A DNA stretch of 64,000 nucleotides from Ideonella alba (GTDB lineage: Bacteria > Pseudomonadota > Gammaproteobacteria > Burkholderiales > Burkholderiaceae_C): contig NZ_JAGQDF010000004.1 of assembly GCF_018069875.1 (NCBI RefSeq), positions 372,001-436,000 of the forward strand, in the 5' to 3' direction. Below are positions 12,722 through 21,352 of this stretch, piece by piece; position 1 is the stretch's first letter, and each line of letters starts with the position of its first letter. A program made the position numbers and the translations under genes. Under the pieces are notes generated by a model. That model worked only from the letters and a program-made list of their open reading frames with translations. It did not search any database and was not told the DNA's origin.

Positions 12722-14137
12722 ATGCCATGGTCGATCACCGGGGCCCGCGGGGCCCTGTTCCTGTATCTGCTGGTGGTGCCCTGGCTGCCCGGCCTGATGA
12801 GCCTGCGCACCGGCCACGATCTGGCGCGCGCGCTGCAGATGCTGCTGTGGCTGGCGGCCGGCCTGGCGCTGTGGCGGCGGGCCGGGGCGCCGTCATCGCG
12901 CGGCGCGGCCCTGGCGCTGGCGCTGCTGCTGGCGGCACTGGCGCTGGTGGGTCTGGCGCCACAGCCGGGCTGGGCCGCGCTGGAGCTGGCGCAGTGGGTG
13001 GGCATGGTGGTGGTGGCGCTGCTGGTGGCCGACCTGGTCCGCGCCGACGGACGCTGGCGCGAAGCCCTGGGCTGGACGCTGCTGGCGGCCAGCGCGCTGC
13101 AGGGCGGGCTGGAGGTGCTGATGGCCGTGCTGGGCCTGCTGGGCGGCATCGCGCCGCGGCCCGACCTGCTGGGCCAGGGCTACGACAACCTGCGCTTCCT
13201 GAACCATGTGCAGACCCTGAGCCTGCCGCTGACGCTGGTGGGCCTGGCCTGGGCAGGCGACACGCCACCGGCGCGGCGCCTGGCCACGCTGGCGCTGGCC
13301 TGCGGCGGCGCGGTGCTGTGGGCCAGCGGCGGCCGGGCCACCGAGCTGGCGCTGCTGCTGGCGCTGGCACTGGTGGCGGCGGTCGGCCGGCCGGCGCGCG
13401 CGCTGCTGGCGCGGCGCCTGCTGCCGGGGCTGCTGCTGTCGGTGGGGGTGTATGCGCTGGTCTGGCGGGCGGCGCCGGCGCTGCTGGGCCTGGCGAGCGA
13501 CGGCGTAGCGGCCGGGCGGCTGGTGTCCTCGGTCAACGACCAGGCGCGCCTGACGCTGTGGCACGCCGCCTGGCAGCAGTGGCTGGGCCACCCCTGGTGG
13601 GGCATCGGCCCGATGCACCTGGCGGCGCAGCCCAGCCGCTATGCGATGCACCCGCACCAGCTGCCACTGCAGCTGCTGGCCGAGTGGGGCGCGGTCGTCG
13701 TGCTGGCGCTGCTGACCGTGCTGGGCGTGTGGCTGCGCCAGCGCTGGCGCGCCTGGCAGGCGGCGCTGGCCACCGGGCCGGCGCTGGCCTTCACGGCCAG
13801 CCTGTGGGCGGTGCTGGCCAGCCTGGTGGATGCGCAGTTCTCGGGCAATGCGGTGATGCCGGTGTCGCAGGTCTGGCTGGCGCTGGCCTGGGGCGCGCTG
13901 ATGGGCGCTGGCGAGGCGCCGGCCAGGCCGGCGGCCTCGGCATGGATGGCCGCCTGCACCCGCGGCCTGGTGCTGGCGCTGCTGGCGGGCGCGGCCGTGC
14001 TGACCAGTGCGCAGTGGCCTACGCTGGACGAGCGGCTGAAGCAGTCGCTGGCCGATGGTCAGGCGCCGCGCACGCAGCCGCGCTTCTGGTCGCACGGGCG
14101 GCTGACGCCGCTGTGGCCTGCACCGGGCGCCCAATGA
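12722..14137 (+). CDS. O-antigen ligase family membrane protein
   Basis: A 471-residue polytopic membrane protein with about 10-12 hydrophobic segments and the ligase/polymerase (Wzy_C) core [20 protein letters not shown] followed by the [17 protein letters not shown] loop, analogous to the H.HNLPLQ loop of the neighbouring PglL-like protein. It lacks the long C-terminal extension of that neighbour. The ATG at 12722 has GGAGG 9 bases upstream and begins just before the first membrane segment; the frame extends to 12599 but without a better site. It lies between two pilin genes, so a role in pilin or surface glycan transfer is likely, but O-antigen polymerase/ligase activity cannot be excluded. 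Confidence 0.8.
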   Translation: MPWSITGARGALFLYLLVVPWLPGLMSLRTGHDLARALQMLLWLAAGLALWRRAGAPSSRGAALALALLLAALALVGLAPQPGWAALELAQWVGMVVVALLVADLVRADGRWREALGWTLLAASALQGGLEVLMAVLGLLGGIAPRPDLLGQGYDNLRFLNHVQTLSLPLTLVGLAWAGDTPPARRLATLALACGGAVLWASGGRATELALLLALALVAAVGRPARALLARRLLPGLLLSVGVYALVWRAAPALLGLASDGVAAGRLVSSVNDQARLTLWHAAWQQWLGHPWWGIGPMHLAAQPSRYAMHPHQLPLQLLAEWGAVVVLALLTVLGVWLRQRWRAWQAALATGPALAFTASLWAVLASLVDAQFSGNAVMPVSQVWLALAWGALMGAGEAPARPAASAWMAACTRGLVLALLAGAAVLTSAQWPTLDERLKQSLADGQAPRTQPRFWSHGRLTPLWPAPGAQ

Positions 14138-14138
14138 C

Positions 14139-14163
14139 AAACGCCCCGGCAAGCCGGGGCGTT
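14139..14163. terminator. Strong hairpin between ligase gene and pilA
   Basis: AACGCCCCGGC and GCCGGGGCGTT form a perfect 11-bp stem at the convergent junction of the ligase gene (ends 14137) and pilA (ends 14214). It has no long T-run on either side, so it is a probable but not classical bidirectional terminator. Confidence 0.6.
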
Positions 14164-14213
14164 GGTACCGTGCGGTGGCGGTGGGTGTCAGGCACTCACC
14201 GCCGTATCCGTCA

Positions 14214-14660
14214 TCAGGTCGCCTTGCAGGCGGTCGGGCGCCACTTGTTCGGCACGGTGGTGCCGGTCACGCATTCCCAGGTCGCGCCGCTGTCAGCCGA
14301 CTTGAAGACCACCACGTAGGTCTTGGCCTGGCCTTCTTGCATGCTGTACTGGATGGCGATGTTCGGCAGGGTGCCGGTGACCGAGTCGAACTTCGAGTAG
14401 CGGCCCTTCAGGGTGGCGCTCAGCTCGGTCGGGCCCGGGGTGCCCGGAGGGGCGATGAAGGCGGTCGGCAGCGCGTTGCGGTCGATCGTGTAGTCGTACA
14501 GCGGCTGCTTCAGGCCACCGGCCAGTTCCACGGCTTCAGCGACCTGGGCGCGGGTCGTGTAGTCGTTGTAGGCGGGCAGCGCGACGGCGGCCAGGATACC
14601 GATGATCGCCACGACGATCATCAGTTCGATCAGGGTAAAGCCTTGTTGGACTCGCTTCAT
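14214..14660 (-). CDS. pilA: Type IV major pilin PilA
   Basis: A 148-residue type IVa prepilin. The short leader MKRVQQG precedes the PilD cleavage site and the hydrophobic N-terminal helix [20 protein letters not shown] with Glu5. The C-terminal cysteines in WECVTG and RPTACKAT probably form the D-region disulfide loop. The pilin subunit is assembled by the PilB/C/D/M-Q machinery, none of which is in this window. The ATG at 14660 is preceded by AAGGAG at 6 bases, a strong start. A near-consensus sigma-54 promoter and three TGTCAG repeats lie upstream, as expected for RpoN/PilR control. It converges with an O-antigen-ligase-like gene. Confidence 0.95.
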   Translation of the reverse strand: MKRVQQGFTLIELMIVVAIIGILAAVALPAYNDYTTRAQVAEAVELAGGLKQPLYDYTIDRNALPTAFIAPPGTPGPTELSATLKGRYSKFDSVTGTLPNIAIQYSMQEGQAKTYVVVFKSADSGATWECVTGTTVPNKWRPTACKAT

Positions 14661-14717
14661 GGTCAGCTCCTTGGAAAGGGACTTGGGTTGAACAGGTGAA
14701 CTGCGTGACAAACACAG

Positions 14718-14733
14718 TGCGATTCCCGTGCCA
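14718..14733 (-). promoter_or_regulatory. Sigma-54 (-24/-12) promoter of pilA
   Basis: The minus-strand 16-mer TGGCACGGGAATCGCA matches TGGCACG-N4-TTGCA at every conserved base except one T in the -12 box. The predicted start is near 14707, giving a leader of about 47 bases to the pilA ATG at 14660. pilA is RpoN/PilR-dependent in Pseudomonas and relatives, which fits. Confidence 0.85.
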
Positions 14734-14783
14734 GCCCGGCGAGGCGGTTTTCAAGTGAACTTTGCACGCCCGGCGACCAAGCT

Positions 14784-14842
14784 TGTCAGGTCCGGCTGCC
14801 GCAAGCTGTCAGCCCGGCGGCAGATGTGACATTTCTTGTCAG
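14784..14842 (-). promoter_or_regulatory. Candidate activator (PilR-like) binding region upstream of pilA
   Basis: Three TGTCAG hexamers occur at 14784, 14807 and 14837 (plus-strand reading), and the last forms a perfect dyad TGACA-N5-TGTCA (14827-14841). They lie about 77-130 bp upstream of the predicted pilA start, the distance expected for a sigma-54 enhancer. PilR sites in Pseudomonas contain TGTC cores. The region runs a few bases into the neighbouring phosphodiesterase gene's 3' end. Confidence 0.5.
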
Positions 14843-15684
14843 CCCAGGTTCAGGCGCTGGCCGGCACGCAGCGCGGTGACCGCGCGGCCCGGGCCCAGGC
14901 GGGCGGCCAGCTCGGCCAGCACCGTGGGCATCTCGCCAGGCTTGACGTGGGTCAGCAGCACCTCGACCTCGCCCGGCACCTGCGCCAGCTCGGCCGCCAG
15001 CGTGGACGGGCAGTGGTGCAGGCTGTCGGTGGCGATCGCGCGATCGCCCTCGGAGAAGGCGATCTCGATCACCAGCTGGCGCAGGTTCAGGCCGCGCAGG
15101 GCCTCCCAGAGCGCGGGGTTGGGGCCGGTGTCGCCGGTGTAGACGAAGTCGCCGCCAGTGCCCAGCACCGCGTAGCCGACCGCCGGCACGGTGTGGCGGG
15201 CCGGCAGCACGCGGATGCGGCGGCGCTGGGCCCCCAGCTCCAGCGTCTGGCCCACCGCCAGCTCATGCAGGCTCAGCACCGGCTGGGCCGGCTGCGGCAG
15301 GCGGGTGAAGTCGGGCCAGAGCAGGTCGTTGAACAGATGCTGGCGCAACACCGCCAGCGTCTGCGGTAGCGCATGCACCTGGATCGGGCCGCGCCCCTGG
15401 CGGCGGCGCAGCACGCTGTCGGCCAGCAGCGGCACGCCCAGCACGTGGTCAAGGTGCGAATGGCTCAGCAGCACGTGGTCGACACGCAGCAGCTCATCGA
15501 GGCTGAGGTCGCCCACGCCGGTGCCGGCGTCGATCAGGACGTCGTCGTCGAGCAGGAAGGCCGTGGTGCGGCAGTCGCGCGCGATCGACCCGGAGCAGCC
15601 CAGCACCCGCACCGTGGCCGGACGCGTCTCGGGCAACGCGGCGGGAACGACGGGAGCGGCGGGCTGGGCCAGGAAATTGCTCAT
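14839..15684 (-). CDS. MBL-fold 3',5'-cyclic-nucleotide phosphodiesterase
   Basis: A 281-residue metallo-beta-lactamase-fold hydrolase with metal motif LLSHSHLDHVLGVPLL, a second His in RHTVPAVGYAV, the Asp in FVYTGDTGPN, and a final His in LLTHVKPG. The pattern resembles class II cyclic-nucleotide phosphodiesterases (yeast PDE1/Vibrio CpdP group) more than beta-lactamases or RNases. It would hydrolyse cAMP or cGMP in the cytoplasm. Its start overlaps the stop of a CHASE2-nucleotide cyclase by 4 bp (ATGA), so synthesis and breakdown enzymes are translationally coupled. It is the last gene of a five-gene signalling operon. Confidence 0.8.
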   Translation of the reverse strand: MSNFLAQPAAPVVPAALPETRPATVRVLGCSGSIARDCRTTAFLLDDDVLIDAGTGVGDLSLDELLRVDHVLLSHSHLDHVLGVPLLADSVLRRRQGRGPIQVHALPQTLAVLRQHLFNDLLWPDFTRLPQPAQPVLSLHELAVGQTLELGAQRRRIRVLPARHTVPAVGYAVLGTGGDFVYTGDTGPNPALWEALRGLNLRQLVIEIAFSEGDRAIATDSLHHCPSTLAAELAQVPGEVEVLLTHVKPGEMPTVLAELAARLGPGRAVTALRAGQRLNLG

Positions 15685-17894
15685 GGTGTGGGGGACAGGC
15701 GATCGCGCAGGCGCTGCAGCAAGGCCGGCAGGCCCGGCACGACCGCCACCCGCTGATCCTGGACCAGGGCGTCCAGTTGATCAAGGCATTGTGCCGCCGT
15801 CCCGTGATGGTGCTGCGCCGCCGCGTCCAGCGCAAGATGCCAAATGCGCAGCTGCTGCTCGAAGTCGCTGCGCTGACCCTCCTCGGGGGCCAGCGGCGTG
15901 AAGACTGTCACGACCTGCACCCGGCCGCGGATCGGCAGGCTGTCGACCTGCAGCCACAGCCAGCCCGGCAGCAGCGGCGCCGCCAGGTCGCGCGTGGACT
16001 GGGACACCAGCACCGGCAGGCCGGTCTCGCGGGTCAGGGCCTCGAGGCGGGCCGCCACGTTGACGGCATCGCCCACCGCCGTGTAGCTGCGGCGCAGCCG
16101 CGACCCGAGGTCGCCCACGCAGACCCAGCCGCTGGCCAGACCGATGCCGAACCGCACTTCGGGCAGGCCCTGGGCGCGCAGCGCGTCGTTCAGCGGGCCC
16201 ATCGACGCATGCAGCGCCACGGCGGCGCGCACCGACCGCGCCGCGTGGTCGGGCTGGGGCAGCGGCGCACCCCAGAAGGCCATCACCGCGTCGCCGATGA
16301 ACTTGTCCAGCGTGCCGCCCTGGGCCTGGACCACCTCGGTGGCGGTGGAGAAGAAGCGGTTGAGCAGGTCGCGCAGCGCCATCGGCTCGAGCCGCTCGGC
16401 CAGGCCGCTGAAGCCCTGAAGGTCGCAGAACAGCACGCTGAGTTCGCGGTGCTCGGCCAGCTCGGGCGTGGCCTCGGGCTGGCGCACCAGCTGGCGCACG
16501 CGCTCGGGGGGCAGGTAGCTGCCGAACAGCGCCTCGACGCGCTGGCGGCGGCGCCACTCCTGCACCTGGTTGGCGGCCATCACGCCGATGAACTGCAGCA
16601 CGGCCGGCAGCAGCGGCAGCGTCAACGGCAGCAACAGGCCCAGCCGGGCCTCGGCCCACAGCGTGGCGGCGACGGTGGCGCCGGCCAGCGCGGTCATCGC
16701 GGCCATCGCCGCCGGCACCGGCAGCGCCAGGGCCAGCGCGGTGGCCCCCAGCAGCAGCAGCGTGCCGGCCAGCGCGGCATGGGCGCCGGCCCAGTCGGGC
16801 CGGTGGCTGAGCTGGCCGTCCAGCAGGCCGGCCAGCAGGTGGGCGTGGATCTCGACGCCGGGCATGGCCGGGTGGATGGGTGTGGGCCGCAGGTCGCCCA
16901 GGCCCGGCGCGGAGCTGCCCAGCAGCACCAGCTGACCGGCCAGGCTGCCGGGCGGCAGCTCGCCCGCCAGCAGCCCGGCGGCGCTGAGGTAGCGAAACCG
17001 CCCCTGCTGCGGCCCGCCCTGGCCCTGGAAGGGCACGCGCAGCGCGCCGCGCAGGTCGGGCAGCAGCACCCGCTCGCCGCTGGCGCCCTGGTAGCGCAGC
17101 CGGGCCAACTCCAGCGCGCGCGGGCCGTCGCGCCAGTCCACGCTCAGTGCCGGCCCGCCCACCGCCACGCGCCACAGCGCCAGCGCCAGCGACTCGTGCA
17201 GGCCATCATCCAGGCGGCTGAGCGCGGCCACCGAGCGCACCACGCCGTCGCCGTCGGGCAGCGCGTTGAAGATGCCCTGCCGGGGCGCGGCCTCGGCCAG
17301 CAGCGGGAGGTTGGCGGCGTGGCCGCTCCAGTGCGGCAGGCCGGGGGTGGGACGTCCGCCGGGCACGGTGGCGGCCGGCGGCGGCACCGGGCCCAGGCGC
17401 TGGCCGCCGCGGTCGGCGCTGAGGTACCAGCCCAGCACCGCCGGACGACCGCGCAGCGCGTCGGCCAGCGGCCGGTCGCCGCCCAGCGTGGACGCCAGCG
17501 CCTGGGCGGCGGGGCGCAGCGGGCTGTGGGCCGGCACCTGGGCCAGCAGCGCGGCGGCGTGGCCGTCGTCGGGCTCGGCGAAGACCATGTCGAAGCCCAG
17601 CGCCGCCACCCGCTGGCGGGCGAACAGTTCCTCGGCCAGCGCGGCCAGACGCTGGCGCGGCCAGGGCCAGCGGCCCAGGGCCTGCAGGCTGGCCTCGTCG
17701 ATGTCGACGATCGCGATGTCGGGGTGTGGTGCGGCCGGCTCGGGCGCCAGCACCCGCAGGCGGAGGTCGTCGCTCAGCCATTCCAGCCGGTCCAGCAGCG
17801 CCCAGGGGCCGTGCACGGCGCTCAGCAGCAGCGGGATCAACCACAGCAGGGCCGCCAGCCAGGGGCCGCTGCGGCGGGTCAGTCGGCGCAGCAT
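15681..17894 (-). CDS. CHASE2-domain adenylate/guanylate cyclase
   Basis: A 737-residue membrane sensor that makes a cyclic nucleotide. One N-terminal membrane helix (about 12-28) is followed by a CHASE2 sensor domain outside the membrane (about 40-340, with DIAIVDIDEASLQALGRWPW), a cluster of three hydrophobic segments (about 360-440) and a class III cyclase domain (about 470-650). Catalytic features are visible: FCDLQGFSGLAE (first metal Asp), LDKFIGDAVMAFWGAP (Lys and second metal Asp) and YTAVGDAVNVAARLE with the transition-state Asn/Arg. The Lys and the Thr of YTAVGD fit a purine-binding pocket of many bacterial adenylate cyclases. The downstream phosphodiesterase gene overlaps by 4 bp; the FHA gene ends 34 bp upstream. 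Confidence 0.92.
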   Translation of the reverse strand: MLRRLTRRSGPWLAALLWLIPLLLSAVHGPWALLDRLEWLSDDLRLRVLAPEPAAPHPDIAIVDIDEASLQALGRWPWPRQRLAALAEELFARQRVAALGFDMVFAEPDDGHAAALLAQVPAHSPLRPAAQALASTLGGDRPLADALRGRPAVLGWYLSADRGGQRLGPVPPPAATVPGGRPTPGLPHWSGHAANLPLLAEAAPRQGIFNALPDGDGVVRSVAALSRLDDGLHESLALALWRVAVGGPALSVDWRDGPRALELARLRYQGASGERVLLPDLRGALRVPFQGQGGPQQGRFRYLSAAGLLAGELPPGSLAGQLVLLGSSAPGLGDLRPTPIHPAMPGVEIHAHLLAGLLDGQLSHRPDWAGAHAALAGTLLLLGATALALALPVPAAMAAMTALAGATVAATLWAEARLGLLLPLTLPLLPAVLQFIGVMAANQVQEWRRRQRVEALFGSYLPPERVRQLVRQPEATPELAEHRELSVLFCDLQGFSGLAERLEPMALRDLLNRFFSTATEVVQAQGGTLDKFIGDAVMAFWGAPLPQPDHAARSVRAAVALHASMGPLNDALRAQGLPEVRFGIGLASGWVCVGDLGSRLRRSYTAVGDAVNVAARLEALTRETGLPVLVSQSTRDLAAPLLPGWLWLQVDSLPIRGRVQVVTVFTPLAPEEGQRSDFEQQLRIWHLALDAAAQHHHGTAAQCLDQLDALVQDQRVAVVPGLPALLQRLRDRLSPTP

Positions 17895-17928
17895 GGGCGC
17901 AGCCGACAGACGACCGGACGGCGTGCCG

Positions 17929-18564
17929 TCAGCCCTGGATGAACTGCATCTGGGTGCCGGCCAGATCGATGATGTCGCCGTTCTTCAGCGGCGCCACGTC
18001 CTCGGTCAGCTGGCTGCCGTTGATCGACGGCCGGGCGCTGCCTTCGACATGCGCCAGCACATAGCCGTTGGGGCGCTTGGAGATGGACGCCACCTGCATG
18101 CCCGGCTTGCCCACCGTGGTGACGACCTTGGTGAGCAGCACCTCGCGGCCGGCGGCGCCACCGTTGAGCACCTTGATCGAGGCCGGCAGCATCGACACCG
18201 ACGGCGGCACCGTGGCCGGCCCGCTGGCGGGCTGCTGGCCGGGGCGCAGGACCATGGTCTTCTCGTAGTCGGCCACCTCTTCGGTCAGGTACTTGATGCG
18301 GTACTTGCCGATCTCGACGGTGTCGTTGTGCACCAGCAGCTGCTTCTTGATCGCCTTGCCGTTGATGTAGGTGCCGTTGGTGCTGTTGAGGTCTTCGATG
18401 TAGACGTCGTCGCCCACCGCCAGCAACACCGCGTGCTCGCCGCTGACCGCCAGGTTGTCGATGACGATGTCGTTGTAGGGACGCCGGCCGAGCGTGGTGC
18501 GGTCCTTGGTGATCTGGAACTCCTTGATCACCACGTTGTCGAGGGAGACGACCAGCTTGCTCAT
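17929..18564 (-). CDS. Tandem FHA-domain protein
   Basis: A 211-residue soluble adaptor. The first FHA domain (about 5-95) has all phosphothreonine-binding elements: TLGRRPYNDIVID, SGEHAVL and LNSTNGTYING. A linker with EKTMVLRPG follows, then a second, more degenerate FHA-like domain (about 125-210, with TTVGKPG and GDIIDLAG). The Thr in EKTMV resembles the phospho-acceptor site of GarA/OdhI-type FHA proteins, which suggests that it could be phosphorylated and fold back on its own FHA domain (inference). It lies between the PP2C phosphatase and the cyclase genes. The ATG at 18564 has AAGGA 5 bases upstream. Confidence 0.9.
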   Translation of the reverse strand: MSKLVVSLDNVVIKEFQITKDRTTLGRRPYNDIVIDNLAVSGEHAVLLAVGDDVYIEDLNSTNGTYINGKAIKKQLLVHNDTVEIGKYRIKYLTEEVADYEKTMVLRPGQQPASGPATVPPSVSMLPASIKVLNGGAAGREVLLTKVVTTVGKPGMQVASISKRPNGYVLAHVEGSARPSINGSQLTEDVAPLKNGDIIDLAGTQMQFIQG

Positions 18565-18601
18565 GGGAATCCTTGTTTCGTGTCGTGTCACCGGGCGGAC
18601 G

Positions 18602-19432
18602 TCAGCGGCGGAACGGCCACCAGCCGCGTCCGGCCCGGGTCAGACCTCCGCGCACCCGGGCCAGCACGACGGCGATGTTATCCCGTCCACCCGCGGCGTT
18701 GGCGGCGTCCACCAGGGCCTGGGCCATGGCCTCGAGCGACTCGTGGCTGCGCATCACCTGCGCGATGACGACGTCCGGCAGCATGTCGGACAACCCGTCG
18801 GAGCACAGCAGCACGACGTCGCCGCCGCGCAGGTCGTGGGCGTGCACATCCGCCAGCACCTCGGGCTCGACGCCCACCGCCCGGGTGACCAGGTTGCGGT
18901 GCATGGAGTAGCTGGCTTCCTCGGGCGTGAGCAGGCCGGCGTCGATCTGTTCCTGCAGCAGCGAGTGGTCGCGTCCGAGTTGTTCGAAGAGCGCGCCCCG
19001 CAGGCGGTAGGCACGCGAATCGCCGACGTGGGCGATCCAGACCGAATCGGTGGCGAACAGCGCCGACACCAGCGTGGTGCCCATGCCGGTGTACTCGGCG
19101 CGGCTGCCGGCGGCTTCGTGCACCGCCTGGTTGGCCTGCTGCGTGGCCTCGGCCAGGGCGCGGCGGATGCTGTCGTCGTCGTGCGGACCGGGCGACTGGC
19201 GCAGCCAGGCAGAGAGCTGCTCCAGCACGCGGCCGGCGGCCAGGTCGCTGGCCACCTCGCCCGCGTTGTAGCCGCCCATGCCGTCGGCCAGCACGGCCAG
19301 ACCCAGCACGGGGTCGAGCTTGACCGTGTCCTCGTTGTTGTGCCGTGCGCGGCCGGTGTCGGTCAGGCTGGCAAATTCGAGCAGGGGGGGCACGTCGGCG
19401 GCGGGCGTGGGGGAGGAAGGGGAATCAGTCAT
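18602..19432 (-). CDS. PP2C-type Ser/Thr protein phosphatase (Stp1/PppA-like)
   Basis: A 276-residue metal-dependent phosphatase with the PP2C motifs in order: RHNNEDTV (metal), LAVLADGMGGYNAGE, TGMGTTLVSAL, HVGDSRAYRL, LLCSDGLSDML and GGRDNIAVV. No membrane segment. It should reverse phosphorylation by the adjacent Ser/Thr kinase, whose gene overlaps its start by 8 bp. A basic, tryptophan-containing tail (GRGWWPFRR) ends the protein. Confidence 0.94.
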   Translation of the reverse strand: MTDSPSSPTPAADVPPLLEFASLTDTGRARHNNEDTVKLDPVLGLAVLADGMGGYNAGEVASDLAAGRVLEQLSAWLRQSPGPHDDDSIRRALAEATQQANQAVHEAAGSRAEYTGMGTTLVSALFATDSVWIAHVGDSRAYRLRGALFEQLGRDHSLLQEQIDAGLLTPEEASYSMHRNLVTRAVGVEPEVLADVHAHDLRGGDVVLLCSDGLSDMLPDVVIAQVMRSHESLEAMAQALVDAANAAGGRDNIAVVLARVRGGLTRAGRGWWPFRR

Positions 19433-20405
19433 TGTGCCTTGGGAGCCCCGAGGATGGCGCGTCCGGCGTGGTCAGAGTCGTCGGCAGTGTGGCGGCAACG
19501 AGGCGAATCTCGCGCGCCCAGTGCGCGGCATCGCTCTGCCGGTCGGCCGCGGCCTTGGCCAGGCCGCGCTGCAGGATGTCGGACAGCAGCGGCGGCAGGT
19601 CGGGCCGCAGCTGGGCCAAAGGTTCGGGGGCGCGGTGCACGATGGCCTGCAGCAACTCGCCCAGCGACGTGGCCGTCAGTGGCGGCTGGCCGGTCAGCAG
19701 CTGCCAGCTCAGGGCGCTGAGGGCGTAGAGGTCGCAGCGGCCATCGACCGCCCCGCCCAGCACCTGCTCCGGCGCCATGTAGACCGGGGAGCCGATCAGC
19801 ACACCGGAGCGGCTGCGGTCGGCGTCGCTGAGGCGGGCGCAGCCGAAGTCGGCGATCTTCACCACGTTCTGCGCCAGGTTGACCAGGATGTTGCTGGGCT
19901 TGAGATCGCGGTGCACCACGCCTTGCGCATGGGCGTAGGCCAGGCCGTCGGCGACCCGCGCCAGCAGCTCCAGCGCCAGGCGCTCGGGCAGCAGCCGCGG
20001 GGTGCTGGCGTAGCGGCCCAGGTCGTGGCCCGAGACCCATTCCATCGCGATCCAGCCGAAGGCCTGCTCGCCCTGCCCCTCGATGCCGGCCGCATAGGTG
20101 GCGACGATGGCCTCGTGGCTCAGACGCGCCGCGGCGGCAGCTTCAGCCAGGAAGCGCTCGCGGGTGAGGTCGTGGCCGGCAAAGCGCACGGTCTTCAGCG
20201 CCACCGGCAGGCCCGAGGCGACATCGGTGGCCAGGTGCAGTTCGCCAAAACCGCCCTGGGCGATGGTGCGCACCAGCGAGAAGCCGCCGATGCGCAGGCC
20301 CGGCATTTCGCCGGGCATGGGCGGGCGGGGTTCGGGCTCGGTGTCCGGCGGCCGCTGCCACAGGCGGAACGCACGCTGCCAGAAGCCGGCGCCGGTCAGG
20401 GGCAT
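19425..20405 (-). CDS. Eukaryotic-type Ser/Thr protein kinase
   Basis: A 326-residue Hanks-type kinase without a C-terminal membrane anchor. Key residues are present: glycine loop QGGFGE (50-55), VALK Lys71, HRDLKPSN (165-172), DFG (186-188) and the APE motif in SPVYMAPEQ. It is the first gene of an operon that continues with a PP2C phosphatase (8-bp overlap), an FHA protein, a cyclase and a phosphodiesterase, so it probably phosphorylates the FHA protein or the cyclase. Kinase-phosphatase-FHA trios also occur in type VI secretion loci, but no T6SS genes are present in this window. Confidence 0.94.
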   Translation of the reverse strand: MPLTGAGFWQRAFRLWQRPPDTEPEPRPPMPGEMPGLRIGGFSLVRTIAQGGFGELHLATDVASGLPVALKTVRFAGHDLTRERFLAEAAAAARLSHEAIVATYAAGIEGQGEQAFGWIAMEWVSGHDLGRYASTPRLLPERLALELLARVADGLAYAHAQGVVHRDLKPSNILVNLAQNVVKIADFGCARLSDADRSRSGVLIGSPVYMAPEQVLGGAVDGRCDLYALSALSWQLLTGQPPLTATSLGELLQAIVHRAPEPLAQLRPDLPPLLSDILQRGLAKAAADRQSDAAHWAREIRLVAATLPTTLTTPDAPSSGLPRHND

Positions 20406-20529
20406 CTCGCAAACCTACCACTCGGGTCATCAGGTCGTGGGACCTTAACACAGGGGTGCCCCGGCTTTCGGGGGGCAGCCGTCCCCAGTTGGGGGGATGC
20501 GGCTGCGCTGGATCACGAGTGCGCCAGGA

Positions 20530-21276
20530 TCAGGACGTGGCGTGCTGGCGGCGCTGCTGCCGGGCCTGCACCATATGGCCGATCAGGTAGACCAGCAGCG
20601 CGCCGGCGATGCCCGCGCCATAGCGCAGCGTGGCGCTCACTTCGGGCGGCAGCTCGGGGCGGGCGGCCGGCGCGGTGGGCAGGTGGGCCAGCAGCGCAGG
20701 GTCGGTGACCGCCATGGTGCCGGCGATCCAGCCCAGCAGCATGCCGCCGGCGGTGATGATGGCCGGGAAGCGGTCCATCAGCTTGATCACCAGCTGGCTG
20801 CCCCAGACGATGATCGGAATGCTGACCAGCAGGCCGAAGATGACCAGCGGCATCTGGTGGTCGCCGCCAGCCGATTGGGCCGCGCCAGCGATCGCGATGA
20901 CGTTGTCGACGCTCATCACCAGGTCGGCCACGATGACCGTCTTGACGGCGCCCCAGAGGCGGTCGCTGCCCTCGATCTGGCCGTGGCCGTCGTCCTGGCC
21001 CGGGGCGATCAGCTTGACGCCGATCCACACCAGCAGCGCGGCGCCGGCCAGCTTCAGGAAGGGAATGGCCAGCAGGGTCAGCGCGAAGAAGATCAGCACC
21101 ACGCGCAGCACGATCGCGCCGGCGGTGCCCCAGAGGATGCCCTGGGTACGCTGGGCCGGCGGCAGCTTGCGGCAGGCCAGGGCGATGACGACGGCGTTGT
21201 CGCCGCCGAGCAGGATGTCGATCATGATGATCTGACCGACGGCGATCCAGAGTTGCGGATCGAGCAGGAAGTCCAT
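20530..21276 (-). CDS. TerC family membrane protein, riboswitch-controlled
   Basis: A 248-residue integral membrane protein of the TerC/Alx family with about seven hydrophobic segments and the conserved acidic membrane motifs GGDNAVVIALA and VMSVDNVIAIAG. Members with a yybP-ykoY leader act as Mn2+ exporters in bacteria that have been tested, and such a leader lies directly upstream here, so manganese efflux is the best guess. The ATG at 21276 has GGAGA 6 bases upstream; the frame continues into the leader but that part is non-coding. A second TerC gene lies 313 bp upstream on the same strand. Confidence 0.9.
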   Translation of the reverse strand: MDFLLDPQLWIAVGQIIMIDILLGGDNAVVIALACRKLPPAQRTQGILWGTAGAIVLRVVLIFFALTLLAIPFLKLAGAALLVWIGVKLIAPGQDDGHGQIEGSDRLWGAVKTVIVADLVMSVDNVIAIAGAAQSAGGDHQMPLVIFGLLVSIPIIVWGSQLVIKLMDRFPAIITAGGMLLGWIAGTMAVTDPALLAHLPTAPAARPELPPEVSATLRYGAGIAGALLVYLIGHMVQARQQRRQHATS

Positions 21277-21352
21277 GGGGAGTCTCCGGGTGGTGGGTCG
21301 GGTGACGCACCGCGCACGGAAGACATCGGCAGGGGCCAGGGCTGAGCTGGCC

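Noticed and set aside
11035-14319. Plus-strand 1094-residue frame across the PglL-like gene, both pilins and the second ligase
   Set aside because: It crosses several clear genes and intergenic promoters; the sequence has no domain.
19425-20405. Kinase-phosphatase-FHA trio as part of a type VI secretion locus
   Set aside because: No Tss, Hcp, VgrG or ClpV gene is found in the window; the neighbours are a cyclase and phosphodiesterase instead.
20406-20529. C/G-rich stems between the kinase and TerC genes as terminator
   Set aside because: Short CCCC/GGGG stems without a T-run in either direction; nothing firm can be called in this 124-bp gap.
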